A stretch of DNA of 64,000 nt from Chryseobacterium indologenes (GCA_002439165.1 DJTE01000002.1:62001-126000); one strand, 5' to 3'. Counted from the first letter of the stretch, positions 18,981 through 28,581 are shown. The notes: a model not told the origin generated them from the sequence alone. Made by a program: numbers and translations.

Positions 18981-19524
18981 TTTGAAGTCGCAAATGTACA
19001 TTCATAAATACATATTGTCATAATAGATTAACAAAATTTAACGCTCCTTTAAATCACCTGAAAACAGAGCAGATTAAATGACGATCATTTCCCCCCCTGC
19101 TGACAGCAGATTATGATTAACCTATCCTATACTCACACTTTAAAGATTTATTTTAAAAACAGAATTCTATGCCGATGCTATGGTTTGCATGGCATGATTT
19201 AAATCATTATTCCTATGTATCAACGTGTTGTAATTTTTAATATTTTTGCAGCAAATTAAAACAACACAATGAAATGATGAAAAACATATGTTTTTATTCC
19301 CGAAATAAGACCTAAGAACCAGGTAATCCCGTCCGGTCTGTTTCTTTTAAATACCCTCCATTCAAAAAGCTGAAGCAAGTACTTTAAAACAAATCTTAGC
19401 ATTTCCCGGATAAAGACACATGATTAATTTATGTAAAATTAACATATAATTACTAAAAATATTTGTAATTTTATATAATATTAATATCACAATTTCATGC
19501 AACACCTTAAAATCACCTATCACT
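18981..19524. other. 540-base intergenic region, no convincing gene
   Basis: AT-rich region between divergent genes. It contains a 14-base perfect palindrome (ATGATTTAAATCAT, 19194-19207), one -7-like TATTTTTG at 19241-19248 and, 26 bases further on, a 13-codon frame (ATGATGAAA... ending TAA at about 19315). The short frame could be a leader peptide or chance. I see no RNA gene or repeat from elsewhere in the window. Confidence 0.4.
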
Positions 19525-19917
19525 ATGAAAAAATTATTTACCACAGTATTTATAGGACTTGCCGTCCTTTCCTCAACAGCGTGTAAGCATCCGGGTAAAG
19601 AAGCATCTGAAACCATTACCGCTGCTCCCGAAAACAGGGATGAAATTTCTAAAAACGTTTTTACCGACAGCTATGGTGAGAAAATAGAAGTCACTGTAAA
19701 CAGTACAAAAAACACAGCGACTGTTCATCTGAACGGGAAAACCTATGATCTTAAAAAAAGTGATGCTCTTCCTGAATACACAGCCTCTAATGAGGAATAC
19801 CAATATTCTGATATTAAAGGAAATGTCACTTTTCTAAAGAAAAATGTAGATATGGTGCTGTTTCACGCCAAACGGGATACGAAAGGTTCCGGATCTGCAA
19901 AAATGGCTTCCTACTAA
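19525..19917 (+). CDS. Small lipoprotein, MliC-like fold suspected
   Basis: 130 residues with a lipoprotein signal ending in SSTAC (Cys20). The mature part reads like an eight-strand domain: FTDSYGEKIEVTVN, ATVHLNGKTYDLKK and YQYSDIKGNVTFLKKN. This order (charged strand, 'A-V-L-G-Y-L', then 'Y-S-F') resembles MliC/PliC lysozyme inhibitors, but the disulfide cysteines of MliC are absent, so lysozyme inhibition is only a guess. It is followed after 37 bases by a META-domain lipoprotein; both are on the same strand and may be one transcript. Confidence 0.55.
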   Translation: MKKLFTTVFIGLAVLSSTACKHPGKEASETITAAPENRDEISKNVFTDSYGEKIEVTVNSTKNTATVHLNGKTYDLKKSDALPEYTASNEEYQYSDIKGNVTFLKKNVDMVLFHAKRDTKGSGSAKMASY

Positions 19918-19954
19918 AGCCGGTCTCAATTAAAATTAATCAAACCCAACCATT

Positions 19955-20389
19955 ATGAAAAATTTATTTTATTACTTGTCCACTCTATTTTTGTTCGCAT
20001 TTGTTATTTCATGCAAAACTCCCCCGGTTCAGAGCAACAGTAACGACATTACAGGAAAAACATGGAAGCTGACTGAACTGAACGGACAGCCTATTAAGCT
20101 TAAAAATCCGAAAAACAATCCTTATTTCAAACTGAATACGGAAGGTATGAGGTATGAAGGACATGCAGGATGTAACGGTTTCGGAGGTACTTTCGAAATT
20201 AAACCTGAAGTGATGAGAATTAAATTCAACCAGGGAATGTCTACTATGATGGCCTGTGAAGATCTGGATATTGAAAACCGCTTTACAAAGGCTGTATTGG
20301 CCGCAGACAATTATTCTGTAAACGGAAATACACTGACTTTAAATAAGGCGAGAATGGCTCCTTTGGCCAAGTTTACCCTTCAGGATTAA
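19955..20389 (+). CDS. META-domain lipoprotein (HslJ-like)
   Basis: 144 residues with a lipoprotein-type signal (LFAFVISCKTPP, Cys20). The META domain is clear: TGKTWKLTELNGQPI opens it, GHAGCNGFGGTFEI is the characteristic middle loop, and MMACEDLDIENRFTKAV plus a final strand close it. META/HslJ proteins are small envelope proteins linked in E. coli to heat shock and novobiocin resistance; the molecular role is not established. The preceding lipoprotein gene lies 37 bases upstream. A long GC-rich palindrome follows the stop. Confidence 0.85.
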   Translation: MKNLFYYLSTLFLFAFVISCKTPPVQSNSNDITGKTWKLTELNGQPIKLKNPKNNPYFKLNTEGMRYEGHAGCNGFGGTFEIKPEVMRIKFNQGMSTMMACEDLDIENRFTKAVLAADNYSVNGNTLTLNKARMAPLAKFTLQD

Positions 20390-20404
20390 CTGAAAAAATA
20401 TACT

Positions 20405-20450
20405 GTAAAGCATCAGCGGCGGGCCGAATGGCCCGCCGCTGATGCTTTAC
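20405..20450. terminator. Perfect 21-bp GC-rich hairpin between convergent genes
   Basis: Arms 20405-20425 and 20430-20450 are perfectly complementary over 21 bp (core cagcggcgggcc) with the loop GAAT. It lies between the stop codons of two convergent genes and so may terminate both. On the minus strand it is followed by AGTATATTTTTTC, on the plus strand there is no T-run. The GC content is far above its surroundings, which also fits a REP-like element. Confidence 0.6.
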
Positions 20451-20462
20451 CAACATGCAGTA

Positions 20463-20720
20463 CTAAGATTTTTTATAGATCATATAACAAATCAAAAGAC
20501 TTATATTCACCAGCACGGCAAATGAGTTCGACAGAATAATAGGCAATTCATTCTTCAAAATACCGTACCAGACCCATAATGAAAGTCCTGAGATAAGGAT
20601 TAAAAGCATAACCAGAGAAATATCTTTCACATTCTTTTCCCTGATCACCTTGATCAGCTGAGGAATCATAGAGATGGATGTAAGCACGCCGGCGGTTATT
20701 CCTAGAAGGTTTTCATTCAT
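20463..20720 (-). CDS. SemiSWEET family sugar transporter
   Basis: 85 residues forming three membrane helices, the size of a single triple-helix bundle. The PQ-loop motif is visible as ISMIPQLIKVIR near residues 16-27, followed by a conserved LSLWVWYGIL segment and a final helix. SemiSWEETs dimerise and passively move sugars such as sucrose or glucose in characterised cases; the substrate here is unknown. It lies 22 bases downstream of the FAD oxidoreductase gene on the same strand. Confidence 0.85.
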   Translation of the reverse strand: MNENLLGITAGVLTSISMIPQLIKVIREKNVKDISLVMLLILISGLSLWVWYGILKNELPIILSNSFAVLVNISLLICYMIYKKS

Positions 20721-20742
20721 AGACCTGTTTATTGAATAATCT

Positions 20743-21783
20743 TTAATTTTTATGGAATCTGCTTAGAGAGACTTCTTCGTGCAGAGGTATATTTTCTTCT
20801 ATGAAGCGGTACAAATCACGGGAAAAATAGCATCCGTTCAGAATCCCTCTCGCTCCCAATCCATTGAAAACGTAGAGATTTTTAAATTCGCCGTGTCTTC
20901 CGATGATAGGTCTCCGGTCTTTTACCGTAGGGCGGAAACCAAAATGAACTTCCTCAACTTCGAAATCATAAGGATAAATCTCAGACAGTCCGTTAACGAG
21001 CTGCTCTACTGCTGAATCATCTATATGGTGATGAAGCTGTTCCCTGTCATAGGTTCCGCCGTAAAAATGCAGTCCGTTATCTGTGGGAAACAGAAAGTGC
21101 TTCTTTTTAACGGTTATATTTTCCGGAAGGTCACCGGAAAGTTTTACTTTGATATGATGTCCTTTATTGGGATTCACTTCAATCCCGGAAAAGAAAGGGT
21201 TTTCTTTCACCCCCATTCCTTCACAGAAAACAATATTTTTAAACTGATATTCTTTGTAAGATGAATTTTGAGTATCCAATTTCCTGTAATCGAACTTTTC
21301 TTCTACAATTAATTCATTTTTTTTGAAATAACTGAATAAACCCTCAAAAAAACCGCTTACGTCAAGTCTGGCAGACTGATTGACCTTTCCTGTCTTAAAT
21401 TCGTTTTTTACCCCCTCTAAACGATCGAATTTTTTGTCAAGAAAATCAGACAGATCTTCATTTTCTGATTTTTTAAGCCAGAGTTTCTGTTCATTTTCAT
21501 CATGAAATATTCTGTGAATGGGTGCACTGATGAGATAGTTTCTGCCTGTATATGATTTAATTTCTTCCAGGGTAGTTTTCAGAAAACCGATCTGTTCCTG
21601 GGCTTTCCAGAAGGTCGTAAATTTCTTCAGGACGACAGGGTTGATGATTCCGGCTGAAACCTGTGAGGCACTTTTCCGGCCTTCAGAACAGATAATAAAG
21701 GATTTATTGTTCTTTATAAGCTGATGGGCAAAGAAAAGCCCGGCATAGCCGTCTCCGACAATAATATAATCTACATTCTTCAT
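20743..21783 (-). CDS. FAD-dependent oxidoreductase (DAO family)
   Basis: 346 residues. The N-terminal dinucleotide-binding motif is YIIVGDGYAGLFFAHQLI (GxGxxG variant). Other family features are SAGIINPVVLKKF, the FAD/substrate strand LFPTDNGLHFYGGTYD and the C-terminal FGFRPTVKDRRPIIG and NGLGARGILNG segments. This is the D-amino acid oxidase / MnmC-C-like group; the substrate is unknown. It is cytosolic (no signal peptide). It is upstream of the SemiSWEET gene and downstream of the gldN terminator. Confidence 0.85.
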   Translation of the reverse strand: MKNVDYIIVGDGYAGLFFAHQLIKNNKSFIICSEGRKSASQVSAGIINPVVLKKFTTFWKAQEQIGFLKTTLEEIKSYTGRNYLISAPIHRIFHDENEQKLWLKKSENEDLSDFLDKKFDRLEGVKNEFKTGKVNQSARLDVSGFFEGLFSYFKKNELIVEEKFDYRKLDTQNSSYKEYQFKNIVFCEGMGVKENPFFSGIEVNPNKGHHIKVKLSGDLPENITVKKKHFLFPTDNGLHFYGGTYDREQLHHHIDDSAVEQLVNGLSEIYPYDFEVEEVHFGFRPTVKDRRPIIGRHGEFKNLYVFNGLGARGILNGCYFSRDLYRFIEENIPLHEEVSLSRFHKN

Positions 21784-21789
21784 AATAAA

Positions 21790-21817
21790 AAAACCTGAGT
21801 AAAAATACTCAGGTTTT
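21790..21817 (-). terminator. Terminator after gldN
   Basis: A 12-bp perfect stem (aaaacctgagta and complement, 4-base loop) is followed on the minus strand by TTTTTTTATTATG, about 20 bases after the gldN stop. It separates the gld operon from the FAD oxidoreductase gene. Confidence 0.8.
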
Positions 21818-21837
21818 CTATAAATATCAAGTGAAAT

Positions 21838-22776
21838 TTAGTAATTCCACATTTCATTTTCCATTTCAAGGATCTGCGATTTAATTCTATCGCTTTCTTC
21901 CAGCTGATCATCAGCATCTCTAGGAATATAATCTTTGATTTTACCGTCTCCCAGACCGCTTGATGACTTATAAATTACTGAAGAGAATCTTCTTGCATTG
22001 ATAATATCATCGAAAGACAGGTCCGCAGAAGAGTTCTTTCTGTTATAAACATAGTTATTGGCCAGGATTTCACGGGCACTTGGATAATAGATCCAGAACA
22101 GGTCTACCAGGTCATCAGCACCTGCAAGAGGCTGACCATCAGGACCAATTCTTCCTATTGAAGACGGATCCGGTCCCATAGCAGCAAGACCCAGAGGTCT
22201 GTACTTCATTTGTCCGTCTCTCTTATCGATGAACCACATACCCATTATCTTAAGAACTTTAACTTTATCTGTCGTTGTTCTGATAATATCCGTTAATCTT
22301 TTCTTCTCTTCGTCTGTTAATGGTCTTCCGGAGTTAAGGATATCGATAGCTTCTTCATCCAGTCTTACACTTTCCAATCTTTTCTGAATAGCTTCCGGAC
22401 TAAGTCTGGTTACAAAATTATCGTCGTCATATACTTCCTTGATGGTTCCGTTAAGGGCTCCGTCTAACAAAAGCTGATATATAGATCTTGTAGAAGAGGA
22501 AAGAAGACCGTCTGGGTTGTCATAGTAGAAAGGTTGGTTGATCTTATCGTTCATGTCAATGATCTCCCAAACGTACATACTTTTCATGATGTCCTTATCA
22601 TCTACGAATCCATATTCCAGTGGCTTCACTTTATTACTGATAACAGTATCTCCGGCTTTTCTCATAGATTCAGCTCTCATCTGTCTGAATTCCTCAGGAG
22701 AAGAAGCGTTCAGAATAGTCTGGGAAAAAGCAAATCCCGAAACCAGTACCAAAAGACTGCTAATATATTTTTTCAT
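21838..22776 (-). CDS. gldN: Type IX secretion / gliding protein GldN
   Basis: 312 residues with an N-terminal signal peptide (residues ~1-18, cleaved near FSQ). GldN (PorN) is a periplasmic protein that forms, with GldK, the ring under the outer membrane of the T9SS. The middle has the acidic, helix-rich character of the family (YVWEIIDMNDKIN, WFIDKRDGQMKYRPLG, IYYPSAREILANNYVYN). It is last in the order gldK-gldL-gldM-gldN, starting 22 bases after gldM, and is followed by a strong terminator. Confidence 0.93.
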   Translation of the reverse strand: MKKYISSLLVLVSGFAFSQTILNASSPEEFRQMRAESMRKAGDTVISNKVKPLEYGFVDDKDIMKSMYVWEIIDMNDKINQPFYYDNPDGLLSSSTRSIYQLLLDGALNGTIKEVYDDDNFVTRLSPEAIQKRLESVRLDEEAIDILNSGRPLTDEEKKRLTDIIRTTTDKVKVLKIMGMWFIDKRDGQMKYRPLGLAAMGPDPSSIGRIGPDGQPLAGADDLVDLFWIYYPSAREILANNYVYNRKNSSADLSFDDIINARRFSSVIYKSSSGLGDGKIKDYIPRDADDQLEESDRIKSQILEMENEMWNY

Positions 22777-22798
22777 AATATGATTTTACAAATTAACC

Positions 22799-24391
22799 TT
22801 ATTGAACATTAATAATTACAGGTGAAATCTCTTTAAGAGTCTGTTTTCCAATACCTGTTGCTGTTGCCTGAATATCATAGATCTGAACAACATCGCCTGG
22901 TCTGAGACCTCTAAGCATTCCTTCCGCTCCCTGAAGTGAACTTCCCTGAATCAATGTTCCTGCTTTTCCTGGAACTTTGATGATGAAGCTGTTCACGGTA
23001 AACGAAACCGGGAAGTCAAAGTCTGGTAATGCTGCTGATACAATCTGGTTCGGAATAGAATTCACCGGCATGTAGTTAACAGTCTTACCTCTGATCTGTC
23101 CCTGAGGTCTAGGAATATTTTTAATTCTGTATTCAAATACCTGAGAAACGGTCTTACCATACGGATCAATTCCTGATAATGTCAGTTTAACAGTATTACC
23201 CGTAGTAGGAGTTACCTCCCACTTCCCTGGGCCTGTGCTCTTCACGACAGCTCCCGGAGCTGATAATGAAAGTTTGGAATTGTCGGCACCTAAGATAGAT
23301 CCTGAAACAGGGTTCTCAAGTCCTCTGTACATTACGTTCATTTTATCAGCAGAAAGTAATAGACCTTTTTCAAGTTTTACTTCTCTTGGTCCTGCAATTA
23401 CGTTATACGTGTGTGTCCAAGGGAAAGGCTGTGATTTACCTGAAGCATCAGTTAATGTAATTACACCTCCTAATTTATGCTCTCCAAGTCCTGAACCTGA
23501 AATTGAAATTGTTCCTTTACCGTTCTCTACTCTGCTTACTCCAGAAATACTGATCTTGTTGCTGTTAGAATAGTTACCTAACATTACTTTCACTTCTGCC
23601 TGCTTACCTGCCTGAAGATCTACCGGACCTGAAACAATAGCTTCATAGCTGGTAAACTTGATGCTCGCATCTACTTTTTCCTGAAGTAATAATGCCAATG
23701 CATCAGACTGCACGTTTCTGGCATCATTTTGGATAATCTCCAGGTTAGAGATCGCAGCGATAAGCGGCTGATGATAAAATTTATTCTGGAACCAGGTCTT
23801 ATCATTCGGAGATTTCCCTTTAGGATATTCCGCAATCAGAGACTTGTTGGCTCTGTCCACTAAATCTCTTAGCTGGGCATTATTGCCAAAAGTTGAGTTG
23901 ATATAATTTCTTACATCATCAATTTTAGCTTTAAGGTCCATTGCTCCCTTTGAAGGTGTGTTTTCATCACCTTCTTTGAAAAAATATTCCGTAGTGGCTT
24001 CATTGTTGTTCAATGCAGCAAAGTTTTCACTTACATCAATATCTTTTCCGGTTTTAGGATCTTTATCATGGAACTCCGACTGTTTTTTAAGAGCGTCTTT
24101 GATTCCCTGAGCAGAAGATACCAATACATCGATCTTACCTTTAAGAACTTTGTACTGTTCCCACGGCTGAGCGTAAGTATCCGGAACCTGCTGAGCTTTA
24201 GCTTCAAGCGTTTTTTCAAAGATCTTTTCGTTCTTCTTTTCTGTTAAAGTTCTTGTTTCATTCAATGCTCTGGTTGAGTCATAATATGATCTGATGATCT
24301 CTGCATCAATATTGAGGGCCATCATCGCGATGAACACCAGATACATCAGGTTGATCATCTTCTGACGAGGGGTCTGTTTTCCTTGTGCCAT
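22799..24391 (-). CDS. gldM: Type IX secretion motor/stator protein GldM
   Basis: 530 residues. The N-terminus (KQTPRQKMINLMYLVFIAMM) carries the single membrane helix. The large periplasmic part contains several Ig-like/beta domains ending in the typical PVIINVQ tail. GldM (PorM) together with GldL forms the proton-driven motor that powers T9SS and gliding; the helix binds GldL. Length and position fit the family. It lies 54 bases after gldL and 22 bases before gldN. Confidence 0.95.
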   Translation of the reverse strand: MAQGKQTPRQKMINLMYLVFIAMMALNIDAEIIRSYYDSTRALNETRTLTEKKNEKIFEKTLEAKAQQVPDTYAQPWEQYKVLKGKIDVLVSSAQGIKDALKKQSEFHDKDPKTGKDIDVSENFAALNNNEATTEYFFKEGDENTPSKGAMDLKAKIDDVRNYINSTFGNNAQLRDLVDRANKSLIAEYPKGKSPNDKTWFQNKFYHQPLIAAISNLEIIQNDARNVQSDALALLLQEKVDASIKFTSYEAIVSGPVDLQAGKQAEVKVMLGNYSNSNKISISGVSRVENGKGTISISGSGLGEHKLGGVITLTDASGKSQPFPWTHTYNVIAGPREVKLEKGLLLSADKMNVMYRGLENPVSGSILGADNSKLSLSAPGAVVKSTGPGKWEVTPTTGNTVKLTLSGIDPYGKTVSQVFEYRIKNIPRPQGQIRGKTVNYMPVNSIPNQIVSAALPDFDFPVSFTVNSFIIKVPGKAGTLIQGSSLQGAEGMLRGLRPGDVVQIYDIQATATGIGKQTLKEISPVIINVQ

Positions 24392-24445
24392 TCTCTTTTC
24401 TTTGTTTTTTGATTAAGTAGTTAAAATTTAGAAATGGGTTCAGGA

Positions 24446-25141
24446 TTAAGACTTCATAGCAGTTAGCATACCGCCATAAACTCTGTTTAAGTTATTCAGA
24501 TTAGATGTTAAACCTTGTAGTTCTTGATTGAATTTCTCAGACTGCTCCGCAGACTTCTGCATATCTGCTACATATTTGTTGGCAAATTCAGATTGTCTTT
24601 TCCCGCTTTCAAGCTGCATTGCATACAGGGCATTCATGCTTTCCATGTGCTGGGCTGCTTTATTAAGCTGATCGTTATATTTATGAGTAGAAGCAGAAAC
24701 GTCAACGGTTTGATTGATCTGATCTACTGAGCTTGAAAACTTGTCGATTCCTGTTCTTAATCTTTCGAATAACTGAACATCAAGTTTAGCGTCTTCAAGC
24801 ATCTTGTCTAATTTTGTTGAAAGGGAATTTTCTAACTCCGCAAACTGCTGCTGTGCATTGATTTTAGTAGACACATTAGAGTGAAGCGGGTTTGGATTCG
24901 CATGTTTATCTAATAATTCAGGATATACATTTTCCCATGCATAAGACTCTTCTGATTTCGGAGGGTCGAATGCGAAAATGATAAAGATAATAGCTTCCGT
25001 AATAAGTCCCACAGTAAGAGCCATATTTCCGTTAATAGGTCCCAGGGTAATGTGAGTAATTTTAAGCCAAGCTCCAAGAATTACAATTGCAGCCCCGAAT
25101 GAATAAAAGAAATTCATCCAAGCATCTTTAGTCTTAAACAT
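24446..25141 (-). CDS. gldL: Type IX secretion motor protein GldL
   Basis: 231 residues with two N-terminal membrane helices (residues ~10-30 and ~40-58: MNFFYSFGAAIVILGAWLKI and VGLITEAIIFIIFAF). A glutamate in the second helix (ITEAI) matches the conserved acidic residue proposed for proton coupling in GldL. The rest is a cytoplasmic coiled-coil-like region. With GldM it forms the T9SS motor. It lies 59 bases after gldK and 54 bases before gldM. Confidence 0.95.
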   Translation of the reverse strand: MFKTKDAWMNFFYSFGAAIVILGAWLKITHITLGPINGNMALTVGLITEAIIFIIFAFDPPKSEESYAWENVYPELLDKHANPNPLHSNVSTKINAQQQFAELENSLSTKLDKMLEDAKLDVQLFERLRTGIDKFSSSVDQINQTVDVSASTHKYNDQLNKAAQHMESMNALYAMQLESGKRQSEFANKYVADMQKSAEQSEKFNQELQGLTSNLNNLNRVYGGMLTAMKS

Positions 25142-25200
25142 ATTAAGTTAGTTTTTTTAATGTTAAATAAAATTGTATTGAAAAATAATTGTCTGATTGA

Positions 25201-26619
25201 TTATCTGTTAACTCTTCTTGGTTTAACAGCTGCCTCAGGAATATCCTGTACAGTTCTGAATCCGATATAACTTCTTGCGGAATCTTTTCTTTCCCAATCT
25301 CTTGCTCCTGTCATCAGCGCATAGCCAACATCTTTCCAAGAGCCGCCTCTTACAGATCTTTTTGTATCTATTTTATCTTTCGTAGAAGGATTTAAAGTAG
25401 AAGAGAATCCATAAGAAGAGTTGTTATAAGCAGACGAAGTCCATTCAGAAACGTTTCCAGCCATATCAAATAACCCAAACCCATTTTTCTTAAATTTCTT
25501 AACTGGAGCTGTATATGTATAAGTACCTTTTTTCTCGTCCTCCATGTAGTTACCTCTCTTAGGTTTGAAGTTAGCAAGGTAGCAACCTCTGTCGTCCATT
25601 AAATACGGACCTCCCCAAGGATAAGTGGCATTTTGCATTCCGCCTTTTGCAGCATATTCCCATTCGATTTCAGTTGGAAGACGGAACATCAATGGTCTCT
25701 GTTTTTTTCTTTTTAAACTTTCGTTATAATCCGTTTTCAGTTTGGATCTGAAGTTACAGTAAGCTCTTGCCTGATCCCAGGTAACCCCTACTACCGGATA
25801 GTTTTTGTAGGCTTTGTGCCAGAAATACTGTTCAAACAATGGCTCGTTGTAAGCAAAATGGAAATCTTTTACCCAAACCGTAGTATCCGGATAAATGGCG
25901 ATGCTTGAACTTTTCAGGTAGTTTGCCCCTCTTTCGTTATCAGCAATTGCCGCATCCATATCCCCCCACTGGTAGGTATATTTAAGTTTACTTACATCCA
26001 GGATTCTTTCGTTTCCGATTCTGGAAGAAGCAGGCAGATACATAGATTCTAAAACTTCCGCATATTCTACATCAGGATACTTCCCGGTAGTCCAATGCAA
26101 CGGAATTTTCCAGTCTAATCTTTTGCTTGCATCATAGCCACCGTCTTCTCTTCCTCCCTGGCCTTCTAAATATTCTTGATAAGGTGTTAAATTTTCTTCT
26201 TTTTTAGCAAGATATGCATAATCTCCTATGCTTGCTCCTCTACGTCCGCCTTCTCCGCCTTCTCCGGCAGCTTCAGCAAGTAGTGTTCTGGCGATAGAAT
26301 CTCTTACATAGTTGATAAATACTCTGTACTCTGCATTGGTAGTTTCTGCTTCATCCATGAAGAAAGAAGAAACAGTAACCGTAGTCAATGAAGCTTTTTC
26401 AGGAGTATTTGTTGGATCCTGATCTGCTAAACCAGCAACAAATGACCCTGCAGGAATTGCGACCATTCCGTATGGTCTTTCCGCAACAAATGATTTCGTT
26501 TTTTCTCTTGGTATCAATTCTCCTTTTGTTCCAGGCTTCCCAACTGAAGAGCTGCCACCACCTGAACAAGATACCGATGCTACTGACGCAGACAATAATA
26601 AAAGAAATATCCTTTTCAT
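25201..26619 (-). CDS. gldK: Type IX secretion ring lipoprotein GldK
   Basis: 472 residues. A lipoprotein signal ends in VASVSC. The body is a formylglycine-generating-enzyme (SUMF1)-like domain: MVAIPAGSFVAG, VTWDQARAYCNF, RLPTEIEWEYAAKG and the C-terminal SVRGGSWKD and YIGFRTV. In GldK (PorK) this fold is structural and builds the outer-membrane-associated ring with GldN. A Glu/Gly-rich insert (AEAAGEGGEGGRRG) near residue 125 is notable. It is first in the gldKLMN operon. Confidence 0.95.
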   Translation of the reverse strand: MKRIFLLLLSASVASVSCSGGGSSSVGKPGTKGELIPREKTKSFVAERPYGMVAIPAGSFVAGLADQDPTNTPEKASLTTVTVSSFFMDEAETTNAEYRVFINYVRDSIARTLLAEAAGEGGEGGRRGASIGDYAYLAKKEENLTPYQEYLEGQGGREDGGYDASKRLDWKIPLHWTTGKYPDVEYAEVLESMYLPASSRIGNERILDVSKLKYTYQWGDMDAAIADNERGANYLKSSSIAIYPDTTVWVKDFHFAYNEPLFEQYFWHKAYKNYPVVGVTWDQARAYCNFRSKLKTDYNESLKRKKQRPLMFRLPTEIEWEYAAKGGMQNATYPWGGPYLMDDRGCYLANFKPKRGNYMEDEKKGTYTYTAPVKKFKKNGFGLFDMAGNVSEWTSSAYNNSSYGFSSTLNPSTKDKIDTKRSVRGGSWKDVGYALMTGARDWERKDSARSYIGFRTVQDIPEAAVKPRRVNR

Positions 26620-26727
26620 GTTAATTTTTATAATTAAGCCGTAAATATATAATTTTTTTAAGAAACTTTTAAGATTTTTTTTGAAATAACGGAAGAAATC
26701 TAAATTTATTTTATTTACAACAATTTT

Positions 26728-28581
26728 TTATTCCACGGTTACTGATTTTGCAAGGTTTCTCGGCTGGTCTACATTAGCCCCTCTATACACTGCTATATAG
26801 TATGCTAGCAGCTGTAAAGGCACTGATGCAACGATTGGAGAGAAACATTCTGAGGTCTCAGGAACTTCAATTACATAATCTGCCATTGAGCTCACCTGCT
26901 GGTCTCCTTTATTAACCACCGCAATAATTTTTCCTTTTCTTGCTTTAATTTCCTGAACATTACTTACAATCTTATCATAATGGCCTTTTTTAGGGGCAAT
27001 AATAACGATTGGCATATTTTCATCGATCAGGGCAATTGGCCCGTGCTTCATTTCTGCTGCCGGATATCCTTCTGCATGGATGTAAGAGATTTCTTTCAGC
27101 TTCAAAGCCCCTTCGAGAGCTGCCGGATAGTTGTATCCTCTTCCTAAATAAAGGAAGTTGGTAGCCTCTACAAAGTCTTTTGCGATATTCTGAACAAGCT
27201 CGTGGGTAGAATTTAAAACCTCTTCAATTCTCTTAGGCACTGCATCCAGCTCAGCTATTAAGCTCATAAATTCGGCATTTCCCAAGTTCCCGTTATGTTT
27301 TCCTAATTTAAATGCAATTAAGGTAAGAATGGTAAGCTGTGCTGTAAATGCTTTTGTAGAAGCCACACCGATTTCCGGGCCGGCATGGGTATAGGAACCG
27401 GCATCTGTAATTCTGGCAATGGAAGAATCCACTACATTACATATCCCGTAAATAAACGCTCCTTTTTCTTTAGCCAGCTTTAATGCGGCCATAGTATCCG
27501 CCGTTTCTCCGGACTGCGATATTGCAATTACAACATCCTTATCTGTAATAATAGGATTTCTATATCTGAATTCCGAAGCGTACTCCACTTCTACCGGGAT
27601 TCTTGCATATTCTTCGATAAGGTATTCTCCGATAAGACCGGCATGCCATGATGTTCCGCATGCGATGATGATAATCCTGTTGGCATTCTTGAATTTTTCC
27701 ACATGATCCCAGATTCCGGCCATTTTAATGATTCCTTCATCTACAAGAAGTCTCCCTCTCATGGTATCATGTACGGATTTAGGCTGCTCGAAAATTTCTT
27801 TAAGCATAAAATGCTCATAACCTCCTTTTTCGATCTGCTCTAAGCTCAGTTTAAGTTTCTGAATTTCCGGCTCTATTTTAGAATTCTCCGTAATGGTTCT
27901 TATATCCACTCCTTTTTCTAAAGAGATCGTTGCCATATGACCTTCTTCCAGGTAAATAGCTTCTTTGGTAAACTCTACAAACGGAGAAGCATCAGAAGCA
28001 ATGAAATATTCCTGTTCCCCGATTCCGATAGCCAATGGAGAACCGAGTCTTCCAACCACAAGTACTCCCGGATAATCTTCGTGCATTACGGTTATGGCAT
28101 ACGCTCCGTATACTTCATTCAATGCAAATCTTACCGCTGAAGGAAAATCTGTTTCCGTGTTCAGATCCATAAAATACTGGATCAGGTTTACCAATACTTC
28201 CGTATCTGTTTCAGATTTAAAGGTAAATCCTTTTTCGGTAAGCATCGTTTTGATGGTATCATAGTTCTCAATGATTCCGTTGTGAACGATAGCCACCTTA
28301 CCATTATTGGATAAATGCGGATGGGAGTTTCTGTCACTGGGAACTCCGTGAGTTGCCCATCGTGTATGCCCCATTCCTATTTTCGCTTTTCCTTTCAGCT
28401 GTGCGGAAATACTGACTAAATCATCTACTTTTCCTTTCGTCTTTTCTACTTCAAACTTTCGGTTTGTATCTTCCAAAACGATTCCCGCACTGTCATATCC
28501 TCTATATTCTAATCTTCTTAGACCGTTGATGACAATATCATACGCATCCTGAAATCCTGTATATCCTACTATTCCGCACAT
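26728..28581 (-). CDS. glmS: Glutamine-fructose-6-phosphate aminotransferase (isomerising)
   Basis: 617 residues, the full GlmS length. GlmS makes glucosamine-6-phosphate from fructose-6-phosphate and glutamine, the first step of UDP-GlcNAc synthesis. The N-terminal Ntn amidotransferase has the catalytic Cys2 (MCGIVGYTG) and GMGHTRWATHG. Two SIS domains follow (IACGTSWHAG near 305 and LGRGYNYPAALEGALKLKE near 480). It ends in the conserved NLAKSVTVE. It is 24 bases after the DUF4270 gene. No glmS-type ribozyme is visible upstream. Confidence 0.97.
   Translation of the reverse strand: MCGIVGYTGFQDAYDIVINGLRRLEYRGYDSAGIVLEDTNRKFEVEKTKGKVDDLVSISAQLKGKAKIGMGHTRWATHGVPSDRNSHPHLSNNGKVAIVHNGIIENYDTIKTMLTEKGFTFKSETDTEVLVNLIQYFMDLNTETDFPSAVRFALNEVYGAYAITVMHEDYPGVLVVGRLGSPLAIGIGEQEYFIASDASPFVEFTKEAIYLEEGHMATISLEKGVDIRTITENSKIEPEIQKLKLSLEQIEKGGYEHFMLKEIFEQPKSVHDTMRGRLLVDEGIIKMAGIWDHVEKFKNANRIIIIACGTSWHAGLIGEYLIEEYARIPVEVEYASEFRYRNPIITDKDVVIAISQSGETADTMAALKLAKEKGAFIYGICNVVDSSIARITDAGSYTHAGPEIGVASTKAFTAQLTILTLIAFKLGKHNGNLGNAEFMSLIAELDAVPKRIEEVLNSTHELVQNIAKDFVEATNFLYLGRGYNYPAALEGALKLKEISYIHAEGYPAAEMKHGPIALIDENMPIVIIAPKKGHYDKIVSNVQEIKARKGKIIAVVNKGDQQVSSMADYVIEVPETSECFSPIVASVPLQLLAYYIAVYRGANVDQPRNLAKSVTVE

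Noticed and set aside
19274..19315. Thirteen-codon leader peptide frame
   Set aside because: It has a -7-like box upstream but no attenuator structure and no gene within the expected distance; not enough to call.
26582..28581. glmS ribozyme or riboswitch upstream of glmS
   Set aside because: The gene upstream (DUF4270) ends only 24 bases away, leaving no room for such an element, and none is seen.
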